From an uncultured Pelagibacteraceae bacterium (GTDB lineage: Bacteria > Pseudomonadota > Alphaproteobacteria > Pelagibacterales > Pelagibacteraceae), in the NCBI GenBank assembly GCA_902537665.1, contig CACBCE010000002.1:1-64000 (forward strand): a stretch of DNA of 64,000 bases, given 5' to 3'. A program made the translations under genes and the position numbers. Shown here one piece after another: positions 1 through 7,630 of the stretch. Every line of letters starts with the position of its first letter. Position 1 is the stretch's first letter. Below the pieces are notes generated by a model, which saw only the letters and a program-made list of their open reading frames with translations, searched no databases and was not told where the DNA came from.

Positions 1-2
1 AA

Positions 3-101
3 TACGATAAAGCTAAAACTGACAAATGTCATACGTTTGTTGAAGCTTTAGTTCCTAATGGAGCTGAAAGAGTAAAAAAAGTAGTTCAAACTTTATATTA
101 A
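3..101 (+). CDS. C-terminal end of a truncated small protein
   Basis: This frame is open from the window edge to a TAA at 99-101 and encodes the last 32 residues of a protein ending VKKVVQTLY. It is too short for the ORF track. It lies 13 bases before the next gene, on the same strand, with a good Shine-Dalgarno sequence in the gap, so it is probably the upstream member of the same operon of small proteins. I do not recognise the family from this fragment. Confidence 0.6.
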   Translation, partial: YDKAKTDKCHTFVEALVPNGAERVKKVVQTLY

Positions 102-114
102 TCAAGGAGATAAA

Positions 115-405
115 ATGGAAAAAGAAATGTTAGTTCATCTTAAACTTAAAGAGGGTAAATTAGAAACTTTCATGGGTTGGATGCAATCAGATGAAGGTAT
201 GAGTGTCAGAAAAAGCGTTGCCTATCCTGAAAAAACTGTTGGGGCTATGATACCAGATAAAAGTGGGATGTTATTTAAAGTTAGTGTTCATAATGAAGCT
301 GGAATGAAAGAATTTGTAACTGGTAATAATCCTACTGCAAAAGCTATCTACGCAGAGTGTGTAGAGAGTGCTCAGTTATTTGAGCTTTCTAAAATAAATC
401 TATAA
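115..405 (+). CDS. Small uncharacterised protein, possibly dimeric alpha-beta barrel
   Basis: This is a 96-residue soluble protein with no signal peptide or membrane segment. An N-terminal beta strand (MLVHLKLKEGK), a helix, a central hydrophobic strand (GMLFKVSVHNEAGMKEF) and a C-terminal strand give the pattern of a ferredoxin-like dimeric barrel (ABM/Dabb type), but no family signature is clear. The start is well supported by AAGGAG 6-7 bases upstream. It is the first complete gene in a tightly packed one-way run that continues to about 3.5 kb. Function unknown; a role in handling a small organic substrate is only a guess from its neighbours. Confidence 0.72.
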   Translation: MEKEMLVHLKLKEGKLETFMGWMQSDEGMSVRKSVAYPEKTVGAMIPDKSGMLFKVSVHNEAGMKEFVTGNNPTAKAIYAECVESAQLFELSKINL

Positions 406-415
406 AGGAGAAAAT

Positions 416-703
416 ATGAAAAACTACATGGTAACTCACACTTTCAAATCGAAAGAGATGAAAGCAAAATTTAGTGAAACAGTAGCTTCAATGAAAATGG
501 AAGATATTGTTAAATCAATGACAAGTGATAACGCAGCATGCCAAATGACTTGGAACACTCCAGGTGATACAATGCAAATGTTTTGCTGGTGGAAAGCTAA
601 CAGTGAAGCGGATATCAAAAATCAATTAGGTCAAATGAATGATTTCTTTGAACCTCATAAATTTATTGAGTGTACTGACCAAGTAATGGACTATAACGCT
701 TAA
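416..703 (+). CDS. Small uncharacterised protein, 95 aa
   Basis: This is a soluble 95-residue protein rich in Met, Lys and aromatic residues (MQMFCWWKANSE in the middle). It has three Cys and no export signal. Its length and strand-helix rhythm resemble those of the preceding gene, so both may be dimeric-barrel proteins, but sequence identity between them looks low. AAGGAG lies close before the ATG and the gap to the upstream stop is 10 bases, so it is cotranscribed. The product family is not recognised. Confidence 0.72.
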   Translation: MKNYMVTHTFKSKEMKAKFSETVASMKMEDIVKSMTSDNAACQMTWNTPGDTMQMFCWWKANSEADIKNQLGQMNDFFEPHKFIECTDQVMDYNA

Positions 704-714
704 AAGGCAAATTT

Positions 715-1029
715 ATGAAAGCAATCTATACAAGAACTATCGGAGTTTATGATGATAAACTTGGTGAGGCTATGGAAATCTCTAAAGGCTTGGCAAAAGT
801 TAGAAAAAAACATTATCCAGATCATGAAGTTTACTTTTCATTTCAAATTGGTGGAAACCCAAGGACGGTAAGAGAAACACTTGTGGGCGAACAGTTTACT
901 GATAAAGCGTTTGAAAATGATACAAACATGTCAGCTGATCCTGAATTTATTGAACTTCAGAAAAAAATGAAGGGTGTTTTTAAAGAAGGTACAATTCAGG
1001 ATGAAATGAGAATGGTTTTTAACGATTAG
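715..1029 (+). CDS. Small uncharacterised protein, 104 aa
   Basis: This is a soluble 104-residue protein that begins with a beta strand (MKAIYTRTIGVYDDK), followed by an amphipathic helix and a second strand (EVYFSFQIGG). It could again be an ABM-like barrel. The acidic C-terminus (EGTIQDEMRMVFND) is unremarkable. It sits 11 bases after the previous stop and 8 before the next start, so it belongs to the same operon. No catalytic motif is visible and I do not assign a function. Confidence 0.72.
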   Translation: MKAIYTRTIGVYDDKLGEAMEISKGLAKVRKKHYPDHEVYFSFQIGGNPRTVRETLVGEQFTDKAFENDTNMSADPEFIELQKKMKGVFKEGTIQDEMRMVFND

Positions 1030-1037
1030 GAGACAAA

Positions 1038-1454
1038 ATGTTAGAAAAATTTAATGGGATATTTTATTTAATAATTTATTTAGTTCATTTTATTGGAGTT
1101 GGTGTTTACGCATTTCAAACTATTTTTGGCACTAAAAGTTTTATGGAAAGATTTGGTATTGATCCAAGTGGAGCAATAATGATTAGAATGGCAGGAGCAT
1201 TTATGCTTGCTGTATTTTTAATGTCAATCTATGTAGGTTTTATAAGGCCTGGAGGTTTGGAAAATACATGGGGATTCTTAAATTTAGTTTTTATAAATAA
1301 TCTATGTATTTTTTTATGTAATTTTTATTCTATTAAAATAAATAAAACAGGTGTGAATGAAAAAACTACAAACGAGGGTGTTATTGCACCGTTTGTATTT
1401 ACAATTATGAGTGCAATTTTAATCTACGGTTTAGCTGATAAAATTTACACTTAA
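1038..1454 (+). CDS. Small four-helix integral membrane protein
   Basis: This is a 138-residue membrane protein with about four hydrophobic segments (near residues 7-28, 45-68, 78-96 and 113-133) and no signal cleavage site. GGAG precedes the ATG. Its TAA overlaps the next ATG by one base (TAATG), which indicates translational coupling to the DUF1330 gene. The family is not recognised; size and topology resemble DoxX-like or DUF4345-like small membrane proteins, but no motif settles this. Confidence 0.7.
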   Translation: MLEKFNGIFYLIIYLVHFIGVGVYAFQTIFGTKSFMERFGIDPSGAIMIRMAGAFMLAVFLMSIYVGFIRPGGLENTWGFLNLVFINNLCIFLCNFYSIKINKTGVNEKTTNEGVIAPFVFTIMSAILIYGLADKIYT

Positions 1455-1741
1455 TGTCTGGGTTTGCGATATTCAACATAGAGGTAAAAAAACCTGATGA
1501 ATATAAAGAGTACGTAGAAAAAGTGAGACCGATTGCTGAAAAATTTGGTGGAGAATATATTGTCAGAGGTGGTGAAACAAAAGTATTAGAAGGAACTTGG
1601 GCATATCCTAGAACAGTTGTTATTAAATTTCCAAGTTATGAAAAAGCTTTAGAGTGGTATAACTCTGATGAATACAAACCAATTAAACAAATCCGTTTAG
1701 AAAACTCAATTGGTAACGGAATAATAATTAAAGGAGTATAA
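1454..1741 (+). CDS. DUF1330 domain protein
   Basis: This 95-residue protein matches the DUF1330 pattern throughout: an N-terminal strand, the DEYKEYVEKV helix, YIVRGGETKVLEG, and VVIKFPSYEKALEWYNSDEY followed by a C-terminal strand. DUF1330 proteins are ferredoxin-like barrels related to the ABM monooxygenases; their biochemical role is not established. The gene overlaps the previous one by one base and is followed after 1 base by the SnoaL-like gene. The assignment is by motif recognition and is fairly secure. Confidence 0.85.
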   Translation: MSGFAIFNIEVKKPDEYKEYVEKVRPIAEKFGGEYIVRGGETKVLEGTWAYPRTVVIKFPSYEKALEWYNSDEYKPIKQIRLENSIGNGIIIKGV

Positions 1742-1742
1742 A

Positions 1743-2063
1743 ATGTCGATATTAAAAAGATATACTGATGCAATAGATAAAAAAGATGAGGCAACTATGA
1801 ATGAACTTTTGCATGATGATTTTAAATTCACAATGCATAAATCTGGAAATTCTTTAGGAAAAGCTGATGTTATAAAGTGGGCAATGAGTGGAGATATAAA
1901 TCAAGATAAAACTAGAGTTGTATATGAAAATGATGAGGTGGGTGTACACCATTCTTTTGTTACATTTAATGACGGAAATGTTGCAGCTGTAATGGCTGTT
2001 TATAGATATAAAGATGGAAAAATTGTTAGTTTAGAAACTGGCGCCACTCCAATGTCTAAATAA
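1743..2063 (+). CDS. SnoaL-like / NTF2-fold protein
   Basis: This 106-residue soluble protein has the NTF2-like cone fold signature. It starts with a helix (LKRYTDAIDKKDEATMNELLHDDF), then the F-x-M-H strand, and later strands ending with AVMAVYRYKDGKIVSLETG, a hallmark of SnoaL-like domains. Members range from isomerases and hydrolases to non-catalytic binding proteins, so the substrate is open. GGAG lies upstream of the ATG. It is followed directly by the TPR gene, whose GTG abuts its stop. Confidence 0.78.
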   Translation: MSILKRYTDAIDKKDEATMNELLHDDFKFTMHKSGNSLGKADVIKWAMSGDINQDKTRVVYENDEVGVHHSFVTFNDGNVAAVMAVYRYKDGKIVSLETGATPMSK

Positions 2064-2612
2064 GTGAAAAAAATTTCATTCATTTTTATTTTTTTCTTAT
2101 TTTCATCATCTTTATTAGCTGATGATAATAAAAAAGAAATTGATAAATTATTTGTTCAATTAAAAAGTGCTGTAAATTTTGAAAATTCAAAAAAAATAGA
2201 GAATAAAATTTGGGATCTTTGGACTACTCACCCAACTAAAAATAATTTAACAAAGTTATTAGCTGATGGGTCATCTGCAATGATGAATAATAAACTTGAT
2301 GCTGCATATGATAAATTTACTGAAGTAATTGAGCTTGATCCTAATTGGGCTGAAGCTTGGAATAAAAGAGCAACAGTATTATATTTAATGGGTAAATACG
2401 AGCTATCACAAGCTGATATTGACAAGGTACTTAAGTTAGAAAAAAGACATTTCGGTGCACTAACAGGCCAAGGTTTAGTTCAAACAGCTTTAAAAAACTA
2501 TCAAAAAGCTATTGATAGTTACATTGAAGCTCATAAAGTTCATCCGTTTATGAAGTCTCCTATGATTATGATGGAGAAGCTTCAAATTGAATTGCAGAAA
2601 CAAAGTATTTAA
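2064..2612 (+). CDS. Exported TPR-repeat protein
   Basis: This 182-residue protein has an N-terminal signal peptide (hydrophobic core ISFIFIFFLFSSSLLA, likely cleaved near LLADD) followed by tetratricopeptide repeats. The first clear repeat contains the canonical A-x-x-x-W-N-K-R-A-x-x-x-Y-x-x-G pattern at about residues 94-110, and a second follows near residues 128-160. It is probably a periplasmic scaffold. The start is GTG, directly after the previous TAA, so translation is coupled. The partner is unknown. Confidence 0.8.
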   Translation: MKKISFIFIFFLFSSSLLADDNKKEIDKLFVQLKSAVNFENSKKIENKIWDLWTTHPTKNNLTKLLADGSSAMMNNKLDAAYDKFTEVIELDPNWAEAWNKRATVLYLMGKYELSQADIDKVLKLEKRHFGALTGQGLVQTALKNYQKAIDSYIEAHKVHPFMKSPMIMMEKLQIELQKQSI

Positions 2613-2614
2613 AA

Positions 2615-2836
2615 ATGTTTCCAAAAAAATATTCTAATCTTTTATTTATATTAGTTATGGGATTTGGGATGAGTCTTTTAATGACACTAATAATTACTTA
2701 TATAAATACTGGAATGGATAATGAGTATGTCGACCGTTTTTTTAAAGCATGGTCAATAAGTCTTCCAATTGCAATTATTGCTGCTCTTCTTGTGGGTCCT
2801 CCGATTAAAAAATTTGTAGATAAAATTACCAAATAA
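2615..2836 (+). CDS. DUF2798 family small membrane protein
   Basis: This 73-residue protein has two transmembrane helices (about residues 8-30 and 46-64) and the DUF2798 features: KYSNLLFILVMGFGMSLLM in helix 1, F-x-x-A-W in the loop, and a proline-containing GPP motif with basic residues after helix 2. Function of the family is unknown. It starts 2 bases after the TPR gene's stop and lies 15 bases before the first SMR gene, so it is likely part of the same transcript. Confidence 0.78.
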   Translation: MFPKKYSNLLFILVMGFGMSLLMTLIITYINTGMDNEYVDRFFKAWSISLPIAIIAALLVGPPIKKFVDKITK

Positions 2837-2851
2837 GAATATCTTTTATTT

Positions 2852-3187
2852 GTGAGTAACGTTATAGCTTTTCTAATTCTTATCCTTGCTGTTATATTAG
2901 GAACTGCAGCAAATAGTTTTGCAAAAAGTGCAAATGGTTTCACATTATTAGTTCCCAGTCTAATTACTGCGATTACAATAATTGGTTGCATGTTTACTCT
3001 TTCAATAGTGATGAAAACTATACCTGTTGGTATCACCTATGCATCTTTTGCTGGTTTATGCATTGTAGCGACTTCAATTGTTGGAATATATAAATTCAAT
3101 CAAGTACCTGATCTATTCACAATCATTGGTTTGATATTAATTATATCAGGAGTTTTAATTGTTAATCTGCTGGGTAAAACAGGATAA
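2852..3187 (+). CDS. SMR-family membrane protein lacking the conserved TM1 glutamate (first of a pair)
   Basis: This 111-residue protein has four transmembrane helices and the small multidrug resistance (SMR/EmrE) pattern, including K-S-x-N-G-F-T after TM1, P-V-G-I-T-Y in TM3 and G-x-x-L-I-I-x-G-V in TM4. In known SMR transporters an essential Glu in TM1 (Glu14 in EmrE) binds proton and substrate. By alignment on the GFT motif a Gly occupies that position here, and the protein contains no Glu at all. The start is GTG. It is paired with a paralogue 3 bases downstream, as in heteromeric SMR systems such as MdtIJ. Substrate and energetics cannot be inferred. Confidence 0.85.
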   Translation: MSNVIAFLILILAVILGTAANSFAKSANGFTLLVPSLITAITIIGCMFTLSIVMKTIPVGITYASFAGLCIVATSIVGIYKFNQVPDLFTIIGLILIISGVLIVNLLGKTG

Positions 3188-3190
3188 TTT

Positions 3191-3526
3191 ATGGCAAATT
3201 TATCTGGTTATATCTTTTTAGCTTTAGCGATCCTTCTTGGAATAACTTCAAATGGTTTTTTAAAATCAACTAATGGATTTACAATAATTGGGCCAACTAT
3301 TTTTTGTATCATATCTATAGTTGCTTGTATTTTTTGTTTATCTAAAGCTATGAATATTATCCCAGTTGGTTTTACATACGCAACATATGGAGGTTTAACG
3401 ATTACTGCAGTAACACTCTTTGGTGTTTTTAAATATCAGCAAATTCCAAACCTTTATGGGATTATTGGAATAAGTTTAATAATTATTGGTGTAATTCTTT
3501 TAAATACTTTGGGTAAAACTAGCTAG
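3191..3526 (+). CDS. SMR-family membrane protein lacking the conserved TM1 glutamate (second of a pair)
   Basis: This 111-residue, four-helix protein is clearly related to the preceding one (shared K-S-T-N-G-F-T, I-I-P-V-G-F-T-Y, I-I-G-V-I and C-terminal L-G-K-T). TM1 reads LALAILLGITSNGFLKS, where spermidine-exporter-type SMRs have a Glu in place of the Gly after LL. The whole protein has no Asp or Glu. Two adjacent paralogues of equal length suggest a heterodimer. Its 3' end overlaps the convergent hisN-like gene by 8 bases. Confidence 0.85.
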   Translation: MANLSGYIFLALAILLGITSNGFLKSTNGFTIIGPTIFCIISIVACIFCLSKAMNIIPVGFTYATYGGLTITAVTLFGVFKYQQIPNLYGIIGISLIIIGVILLNTLGKTS

Positions 3527-4322
3527 AAACTGGTTTTAAAATTTTAAGCATTTTTTTATGTAAATTATTATTAGCTGAGCAAATAATATTTCCAGCTTTC
3601 TTGGCATCATCATTTTTCCAAGTCGAGACAATCCCTTTTGCAGCCTCAATAATTGGTATTAAAGCATGAATATCCCAAATTTTATTTCCACATTGAATAA
3701 CAACATCAAGTTTACCCTCGGCAAAATGAGAATAACTTAAAGCATCCGAACAGGGAAATTGCATTCTTTTTAAAATTTGAGGAATTTTTTTTTGTTTATT
3801 TAATGACAGACTGCCGTGAAAAGCTGCAGACAATTTCATTTTAGAATAAGTTGCTTTTTGGTTTACAAGTATTTTCCTTTTCTTTCCATTTTCTGAAACA
3901 TACGCAGAATTAAATGAGGTATTAAAATAAAACTTTTTAAGAATTGGAAAATTAGCAAGACCTACGACTGGGTTACCTTTATAATTTAAAGATATCAAAT
4001 TACTCCAAGTTGGATTTCCTATCACAAATGATCGAGTTCCATCTATAGGATCTATAACCCATGAATAATCACTTTTAGTTTTTTTATAGCCGAATTCTTC
4101 ACCTATAATTTGGTGATTTGGAAACTTTTTTTTAATCTCATTTCTGATGAATCGTTCAAAAGCCTTGTCAGCGGTTGTTACAGGGTCATAACCGCTTCTA
4201 AGTTTATTCGATACTTTAAAGGGTTTGTTTAATTTAGAGTAATAAAATCTAGTTAATTTCTTAGCTAAACTTTCAATGAACTTTGAATAAAGTTTATAAT
4301 CTGATGATTTTAAAATTTGCAC
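3519..4322 (-). CDS. hisN: Inositol monophosphatase family, histidinol-phosphatase-like
   Basis: This 267-residue protein has the metal-binding signature of the IMPase superfamily: G-E-E-F-G near residue 75, then WVIDPIDGTRSF at about 90-101 and the C-terminal WDIHALIPIIEAAKG. The length and the WVIDPIDGTRSFV segment resemble the HisN branch, which dephosphorylates histidinol phosphate in histidine synthesis. Inositol or PAP phosphatase activity cannot be excluded from sequence alone. The gene is convergent with the SMR pair and diverges from the oxygenase gene across 65 bases. Confidence 0.8.
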   Translation of the reverse strand: MQILKSSDYKLYSKFIESLAKKLTRFYYSKLNKPFKVSNKLRSGYDPVTTADKAFERFIRNEIKKKFPNHQIIGEEFGYKKTKSDYSWVIDPIDGTRSFVIGNPTWSNLISLNYKGNPVVGLANFPILKKFYFNTSFNSAYVSENGKKRKILVNQKATYSKMKLSAAFHGSLSLNKQKKIPQILKRMQFPCSDALSYSHFAEGKLDVVIQCGNKIWDIHALIPIIEAAKGIVSTWKNDDAKKAGNIICSANNNLHKKMLKILKPVSS

Positions 4323-4387
4323 AACGCTCTAATACTATTTTATTACTATTGATTAAAGCAAAATTTTAAATAATGATTTAAAAATAG

Positions 4388-5488
4388 ATGAAATTAGAGT
4401 TAAAAGATAACAAGGTATTTTTTGAAAATAAGGGTCATAAAAAAGAGATCCACCCATTTTGGCTTAGAGAAAGAGTTAACGGAGAAAACTTTGTTGATAA
4501 GTCTACTCAACAAAGATTATTTGACCCAACTCAATTACCAGAAAACATTCAAATCAAAGATTTGAGCTTAAATAGTAATTTTTTAGAAATTAAATTCAAT
4601 GACGGGGCTTCAACAAAAATTGCTATAGTTGATATTTTTAAAGAATTTTCAAATATGAATGATGTTAAACAAATTGAAAAAATAAAATGGGACTCCTCAT
4701 TTAAAGATCAAAATACTTTCAAATTCAAGGAAAATTTATTTGAAACTGATGAAATGTACAAAGCCTTGATTAATTTTTATCAATATGGCTTTGTAATTTT
4801 TAAAAATGTTCCAACAAAAAATAATTTTATTATAAACTTTGCAAATTCTATAGGAAGTGTGAGACGTACAAACTTTGGTGAATTCTTTAATGTAAAATCA
4901 AAACCAAATCCAAATGACTTAGCTTACACCTCTTTGCCTTTAGCACCTCATACTGATAATCCATATAGAAATCCTGTGCCATGTATTCAAATGCTTCATT
5001 GTATAGAAAATGAAGTTACGGGCGGCTTATCAACTCTAGTTGATGGGTATACTGTTTCTGAAAAACTAAAAAAAGATTTTCCAGAATATTATAAGATTTT
5101 AACAGAGGTAAAGATACGTTTTCAATTTATTGATGAAAGTGTGATATTAGAGGATTGGGCTGAAATGATACAGCTAGATGAAAATGGTAATTTCAAACAA
5201 GTACGTTTTAGTCCAAGATTAGATTTTGTGCCATTAATAGATAAAGAAAAATTAGATTTATTTTATTCTGCAAGAAAAAAAATATCTGAACTCTATAATT
5301 CAGAAAAATATAGAATAGAATTTAAACTTCTTCCTGGTGATCTGTTAATGATGGATAACTATAGATTGTTACATGGCAGAACCACTTATGATGCTAATGA
5401 GGGAAATCGTTTTCTTCAGGGATGTTATATTGATTATGATAGTACGGAGGGAAGGCTTAAACATTTAAAAAGAAAATTTAATTATTAG
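4388..5488 (+). CDS. Gamma-butyrobetaine hydroxylase-like 2-oxoglutarate oxygenase (TauD/BBOX family)
   Basis: This 366-residue protein has the N-terminal GBBH-like (DUF971) domain (about residues 1-95) followed by a TauD double-stranded beta helix. The iron ligands are visible as H-T-D in LAPHTDNPYRNP (about residue 190) and the distal His in LLHGRTTYD (about 331); the 2-oxoglutarate-binding Arg is in NRFLQGCYIDYD. The family hydroxylates gamma-butyrobetaine or trimethyllysine in carnitine metabolism. The N-terminal domain lacks the Cys cluster that binds zinc in the characterised enzymes (LRERVNGENFVDK here), so substrate may differ. Confidence 0.8.
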   Translation: MKLELKDNKVFFENKGHKKEIHPFWLRERVNGENFVDKSTQQRLFDPTQLPENIQIKDLSLNSNFLEIKFNDGASTKIAIVDIFKEFSNMNDVKQIEKIKWDSSFKDQNTFKFKENLFETDEMYKALINFYQYGFVIFKNVPTKNNFIINFANSIGSVRRTNFGEFFNVKSKPNPNDLAYTSLPLAPHTDNPYRNPVPCIQMLHCIENEVTGGLSTLVDGYTVSEKLKKDFPEYYKILTEVKIRFQFIDESVILEDWAEMIQLDENGNFKQVRFSPRLDFVPLIDKEKLDLFYSARKKISELYNSEKYRIEFKLLPGDLLMMDNYRLLHGRTTYDANEGNRFLQGCYIDYDSTEGRLKHLKRKFNY

Positions 5489-6066
5489 GATAAATTTTCT
5501 ATCTGTTTCTCTGCCTCTTTTATTGATTTTTCATAATTTAGAGACATTTGATCAGCGCTTACTACCTCTACCTTTTCTATACCAAAAAAATTTAAAATAA
5601 ACTTCAACCAGGGAGTAAGAAAATCCTCATTGCTATTTAATTTTGTTCCACCGGATGTAATTACTAAATAAGCTTTCTTATTTTTTAGTAACCCTTCTCT
5701 TCTCCCGTTGGGTTTAAATCTAAAAGTTTCCCCTACTCTTGCTGCAAGATCCGACCAGGCTTTTAACGTTGCTGGAGGTCCATAATTATAAATTGGAGCA
5801 GAAATGATTATAATATCACTTTCTTTTAATTCTTTTACAAGTGTATCTGAAAGTTTAAACATTTTTTTATGTGTCTCTGTTTGATCTTTTGGATCTATTT
5901 TCATCCCAGACTCTGTCAAATTAGATACAAAAACCATCTCGTCATTTAGATCTCTATAAATAACTTCATCCTCAGGTTTTTTAATTTTATCCAAAAGTTT
6001 TTTTGCTAAAGCTCTTGAAGTTGAACCATCTTTTCTAGCACTAGAGTCTATTTGATAAATTTTCAT
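5485..6066 (-). CDS. FMN-dependent NADH-azoreductase-like flavodoxin-fold reductase
   Basis: This 193-residue protein has a flavodoxin_2 fold. It begins with the strand IYQIDSSARKDGSTSRALA, which forms the phosphate loop of azoreductases, and has IIISAPIYNYGPPATLKAWSD at about residues 87-107 (the P-x-Y-N-x-x-x-P-x-x-L-K-x-W-x-D signature) and VITSGGT near 135. It is expected to bind FMN and use NAD(P)H to reduce quinones or azo compounds. It is the last gene of the ALDH-FAH-ccdA unit and overlaps the convergent oxygenase gene by 4 bases. Confidence 0.83.
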   Translation of the reverse strand: MKIYQIDSSARKDGSTSRALAKKLLDKIKKPEDEVIYRDLNDEMVFVSNLTESGMKIDPKDQTETHKKMFKLSDTLVKELKESDIIIISAPIYNYGPPATLKAWSDLAARVGETFRFKPNGRREGLLKNKKAYLVITSGGTKLNSNEDFLTPWLKFILNFFGIEKVEVVSADQMSLNYEKSIKEAEKQIENLS

Positions 6067-6074
6067 AATTTAAT

Positions 6075-6782
6075 TTACCCAAAATTTTGTAAGAATGGAA
6101 AAATATTTAATAAATAATATCCCAAGGCTTGCAATTGATTGGTTAATATTAAAATACCAGTAATCAATAGAATTATTCCACCTATTTTTGACACTAAATT
6201 AATATTTTTTCTAAAATTTTTTGAAAAAATAAGGAACCTTTGTATTAAATAACCTGATAAAATAAACGGAATAGCTAATCCAATGGAGTAAAAAAATAAC
6301 AATAATATACCTTGGCTTAAACTTTCCTCAGTTGCAGCTAAAACTAGAATAGATCCTAAAATAGGTCCAATACATGGTGTCCAACCAAATGCAAATGCCA
6401 TCCCTATTAATATTGGACTAAATATACTTTTGTTAATATTTGTTTGAATTCTCTTTTCATAATTTAAAAATTTTAAATTTATTATTCCAATTATATGAAG
6501 CGATAAGACTATTATTATTAATCCTGCAACTATTCTTAATTCATAAGAATTTTCTAAAAAAATTTGTCCTAGAAAAGTTGAAGCTGCTCCAAAAGTTATA
6601 AAGACTAAAGAAAAACCAACTGTAAATAGAATAATTGGAAATAAATTGATGTTCTTTTTATCACCAAGCTCATTTATAGAGCTTCCAGAAATATAAGAAA
6701 TATAACCTGGTATGAGTGGTAAAACACATGGTGATAAAAAACTTATCAATCCTGCTCCAAATGCGATAACTAATTCAATCAT
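6075..6782 (-). CDS. ccdA: CcdA-type thiol-disulphide transmembrane protein
   Basis: This 235-residue polytopic protein has about six transmembrane helices and the two conserved cysteines of the CcdA/DsbD-beta family, in FLSPCVLPLIPGYISYISG (TM1) and GWTPCIGPILGS (TM4). It transfers reducing equivalents across the inner membrane for cytochrome c maturation or periplasmic thiol reduction. Its ATG overlaps the stop of the upstream FAH gene by one base (TAATG), so it is translationally coupled to metabolic genes, which is an unusual partner for ccdA. Confidence 0.9.
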   Translation of the reverse strand: MIELVIAFGAGLISFLSPCVLPLIPGYISYISGSSINELGDKKNINLFPIILFTVGFSLVFITFGAASTFLGQIFLENSYELRIVAGLIIIVLSLHIIGIINLKFLNYEKRIQTNINKSIFSPILIGMAFAFGWTPCIGPILGSILVLAATEESLSQGILLLFFYSIGLAIPFILSGYLIQRFLIFSKNFRKNINLVSKIGGIILLITGILILTNQLQALGYYLLNIFPFLQNFG

Positions 6783-7630
6783 TATTTTTCTTTAACAACT
6801 TTCAATTTTTGTTCACCAAGATTATCTACTCTTAAAATCATTTCATCACCATCTTTTAAATAATCAGGTGGTGTCATCCCCATTCCTACTCCAGCAGGTG
6901 TACCTGTTGTTATAATATCCCCTGGCATAAGAGTTATAAATTGACTGATATGTGAAATTAAGAAATTAAAATTAAAAATCATTAAACTGGTATTTCCAGT
7001 TTGTCTTCTTTTTCCATTAAGATCTAATGATAAATTTAAATTAAATAAATTATCAATTTCATCTTTTGTAACCAAATAGGGACCCAACGGACCAAAAGTA
7101 TCTCCAGATTTTCCTTTTACCCATTGACCACCTCTATCTTTTTGCCATTCTCTTTCACTTATATCGTTACAAATACAATAACCTAATACATGTTTTTGAG
7201 CTTCATCCTCTTTAACGTATTTAGCTTTACTTCCAATAACCATTGCAATTTCAACTTCGTGATCTAAAGACTTTGAATTTTTTGGTATTACAATATTATC
7301 ATTTGGGCCAACAATACAATTTGGGGATTTATTAAAAACAATTGGCTCTTTTGGAGCATCAGAATTTGTTTCCTCGGCATGAGCCTTATAATTTAAACCT
7401 ATTGCAATAAAATTTGCTGGTTTTATTACACAAGGTCCAATTCTTTTGGTGCTTTCAATCAATGGAAAAGAATTTAAATCTAGCTTTTTTATTTTATCTA
7501 AATTTTCAAAATTCAAATTCTCCGGTGTAAAATCTTTTAAAATATTTGATAAATTTCGAAAATTATTTTGATTGTCAATAATTGCGGGTATTTCTTTACC
7601 ATGCTCACCAACCCTTAAAAGTTTCATCAA
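6782..7630 (-). CDS. Fumarylacetoacetate hydrolase family protein
   Basis: This 282-residue protein has an N-terminal FAA-like cap and a C-terminal FAH catalytic domain. The metal-binding acidic cluster is visible in SLDHEVEIAMVIG (about residue 123), followed by GYCICNDISEREWQ and, near the C-terminus, PGDIITTGTPAGVGMG. Such enzymes hydrolyse or hydrate 2-oxo-acids, including ureidoglycolate lyase-type, acylpyruvase and 2-keto-4-pentenoate hydratase-type activities; the specific substrate is not determinable. It lies directly after the aldehyde dehydrogenase gene with no gap, pointing to successive steps of one degradative pathway. Confidence 0.85.
   Translation of the reverse strand: MMKLLRVGEHGKEIPAIIDNQNNFRNLSNILKDFTPENLNFENLDKIKKLDLNSFPLIESTKRIGPCVIKPANFIAIGLNYKAHAEETNSDAPKEPIVFNKSPNCIVGPNDNIVIPKNSKSLDHEVEIAMVIGSKAKYVKEDEAQKHVLGYCICNDISEREWQKDRGGQWVKGKSGDTFGPLGPYLVTKDEIDNLFNLNLSLDLNGKRRQTGNTSLMIFNFNFLISHISQFITLMPGDIITTGTPAGVGMGMTPPDYLKDGDEMILRVDNLGEQKLKVVKEK

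Noticed and set aside
2698-3036. 112-codon minus-strand ORF across DUF2798 and the first SMR gene
   Set aside because: It is antisense to two supported genes and spans their junction; composition is that of reverse-read membrane helices.
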